This document shows positions 12,685-13,657 of a stretch of DNA of 13,657 nt, piece by piece (within the stretch, counting starts at the first letter, position 1; every line of letters begins with the position of its first letter). The DNA lies in NCBI GenBank assembly GCA_026394855.1, contig JAPLZT010000005.1, forward strand, positions 1-13,657, in the 5' to 3' direction. Under the pieces are notes generated by a model that saw only the letters and a program-made list of their open reading frames with translations, ran no database searches and was not told the DNA's origin. Both the position numbers and the translations under genes were made by a program. This DNA comes from Candidatus Woesebacteria bacterium (GTDB lineage Bacteria > Patescibacteriota > Microgenomatia > UBA8517).

Positions 12685-12690
12685 ATTATA
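12685..12690 (-). promoter_or_regulatory. -10 promoter element for the FKBP-HAD-DedA-tgt set
   Basis: A perfect TATAAT on the minus strand, preceded by GGG, ends 10 nt before the FKBP ATG (12674). No clear -35 lies 16-18 bp upstream, where the sequence is in the secA 3' end. The spacing to the ATG resembles the other promoters in this window, giving a leader of about 4 nt. Confidence is moderate because AT-rich DNA makes chance hexamers common. Confidence 0.5.
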
Positions 12691-12694
12691 CCCC

Positions 12695-13657
12695 TTAACC
12701 ATATTGCGGATAGTGGCAGTGCTTATATTTTTTTCCAGAACCGCAAGGACAGGGATCGTTTCTGCCTATCTTTTTCTTTGGCTCAACAACGCCGGTCATA
12801 TCGGAAGTGTCGATATTTTCTCTTGCTTGAGATAACGGAATTTCGGGTTGTGGAACACCGATACCTATTCTAAATAACCTTCTTGAAAGCTCTTCATTTA
12901 TTCTATCCACCAAGTTTTCAAAAAGAGAATATGCTTCGTTTTTAAATTCAACTAAGGGATCTCTTTGTCCGTATGCCCTTAATTCAACTCCTTCCCTTAA
13001 ATCATCAATATGGTCAATATGGTCCATCCAAAGGTGATCGATAGACCCCAAATAAGCGTATTTTTCTACCTGCCGCATAATGTCGGCTCCGACCTGACCT
13101 TCTCTTGTTCTATGAACATCTTCCAATACCTTGTATAAAAACTCTTTTACTTCCTCTTTCCCTTTTATGTTAGATATCTGACTTTTTATGTTTTTAATTG
13201 AGATTTCATCAAAAGGAACTACTTCCAAAAGATTTGCTAAAACCGTTTCAGTATCTATTTCGACCTGATCGTCAACCGACTTTGCCAGCCTATCTTTAAC
13301 TCTTTGTAGAACGTCTTCTTTTAAGTCCTTTAACTCCAAAACTTTTCTTCTTAATTTATAGATAATATCTCTTTGCTGATTGGCAACATCATCAAATTCA
13401 ACCAATCTTTTCCTAATGTCAAAATGAAATCCTTCAACCTTTACCTGGGCCTGTTCAATTGCTTTTGAAATTAGAATATTTTCAATAGGCTGATCTTCGG
13501 GAAGTTTTAGTCTATCCATTAAGGAACTTATTTGCCCCCCTCCGAAAATTCTCATTAAATCATCTTCCAAGGAAAGATAGAATCTGCTGGATCCGGGATC
13601 TCCCTGACGACCAGAACGGCCTCTTAACTGATTATCAATTCTTCGGGATTCATGTCT
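12695..13657 (-). CDS. secA: Preprotein translocase ATPase SecA, C-terminal part (truncated by window edge)
   Basis: 320 residues, the last third of SecA; the reading frame continues past 13657. The fragment begins in the conserved block R-I-D-N-Q-L-R-G-R-S-G-R-Q-G-D-P-G (motif VI region of the helicase-like ATPase), then helical scaffold and wing segments (E-F-D-D-V-A-N-Q-Q-R, W-M-D-H-I-D, L-R-A-Y-G-Q-R-D-P-L). It closes with the SEC-C zinc motif C303-x-C305 ... C314-H315 (D-P-C-P-C-G-S-G-K-K-Y), the SecB/lipid-binding tail present in most SecAs. It powers post-translational export through SecYEG. A segment with a 21-bp-periodic sequence (N-I-K...N-I-K) is inserted near 13163-13192. No terminator is seen after its stop. 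Confidence 0.98.
   Translation of the reverse strand, partial: RHESRRIDNQLRGRSGRQGDPGSSRFYLSLEDDLMRIFGGGQISSLMDRLKLPEDQPIENILISKAIEQAQVKVEGFHFDIRKRLVEFDDVANQQRDIIYKLRRKVLELKDLKEDVLQRVKDRLAKSVDDQVEIDTETVLANLLEVVPFDEISIKNIKSQISNIKGKEEVKEFLYKVLEDVHRTREGQVGADIMRQVEKYAYLGSIDHLWMDHIDHIDDLREGVELRAYGQRDPLVEFKNEAYSLFENLVDRINEELSRRLFRIGIGVPQPEIPLSQARENIDTSDMTGVVEPKKKIGRNDPCPCGSGKKYKHCHYPQYG
13163..13192. repeat. Short 21-bp-period direct repeat inside secA
   Basis: TTTTATGTT occurs at 13163-13171 and 13184-13192, exactly 21 bp apart, in the secA coding frame. The protein reads N-I-K-S-Q-I-S-N-I-K, i.e. a 7-residue period. From memory, in-frame tandem peptides of the S-Q-I-S-N type are frequent in Patescibacteria proteins, often in solvent-exposed loops. 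Only about one and a half units are present here. Confidence 0.55.

Overview
The window looks like a chromosomal segment of a Patescibacteria (Candidate Phyla Radiation) genome, most likely Microgenomates-like. The basis is inference: low G+C, very compact gene packing with 1-20 bp overlaps, many small membrane-anchored proteins with Pro/Thr/Ser-rich linkers, and divergent but complete core genes. TGA is used as a stop (ftsE, ftsX, tgt and others) and a release factor 2 gene is present, so the code is standard and not the UGA=Gly code of some CPR lineages.

Layout, following transcription, which is almost all on the minus strand from right to left. (1) 13657-12695: 3' end of secA. (2) 12690-10029: a promoter, then a membrane-anchored FKBP peptidyl-prolyl isomerase, a HAD-like protein, a small VTT/DedA-type membrane protein and tgt (tRNA-guanine transglycosylase). 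(3) 10032-9357: promoter and a membrane-anchored LytR_C-domain protein, whose 3' end overlaps that of the only complete plus-strand gene, a small secreted protein (8936-9367). (4) 8888-6753: an exported PsbP/DUF1795-like protein, a two-helix membrane protein and prfB. (5) 6747-6046: a Phd-type antitoxin and VapC/PIN toxin pair with a promoter containing two tandem 10-bp operator-like repeats. (6) 6042-436: promoter, an anchored OB-fold-like protein, a small helical protein, then a tightly overlapping chain ftsE - ftsX - coiled-coil/C39-type peptidase - lamin-tail-domain protein - VanZ-like protein - galE. (7) 1-435: the C-terminal end of a plus-strand gene that looks like an AlbA_2/COG2865 ATP-binding regulator, then a repeat cluster.

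How the genes fit together: secA, prfB, ftsE, ftsX and a PcsB-like hydrolase form a gene order known from Firmicutes and Actinobacteria. Here it is kept in order but spread out by inserted blocks. The ftsE-ftsX-hydrolase trio reads as a division-coupled peptidoglycan hydrolase system with an unusual C39-like cysteine-peptidase domain as the effector. It is translationally coupled to three further envelope or sugar genes.

The most striking non-gene signal is that recognisable -10 boxes lie only 6-11 nt upstream of six start codons, and clear Shine-Dalgarno sequences are nearly absent. This suggests leaderless or near-leaderless mRNAs plus overlap-coupled translation. No rRNA, tRNA, CRISPR array or insertion sequence was seen, and no convincing intrinsic terminator was found.
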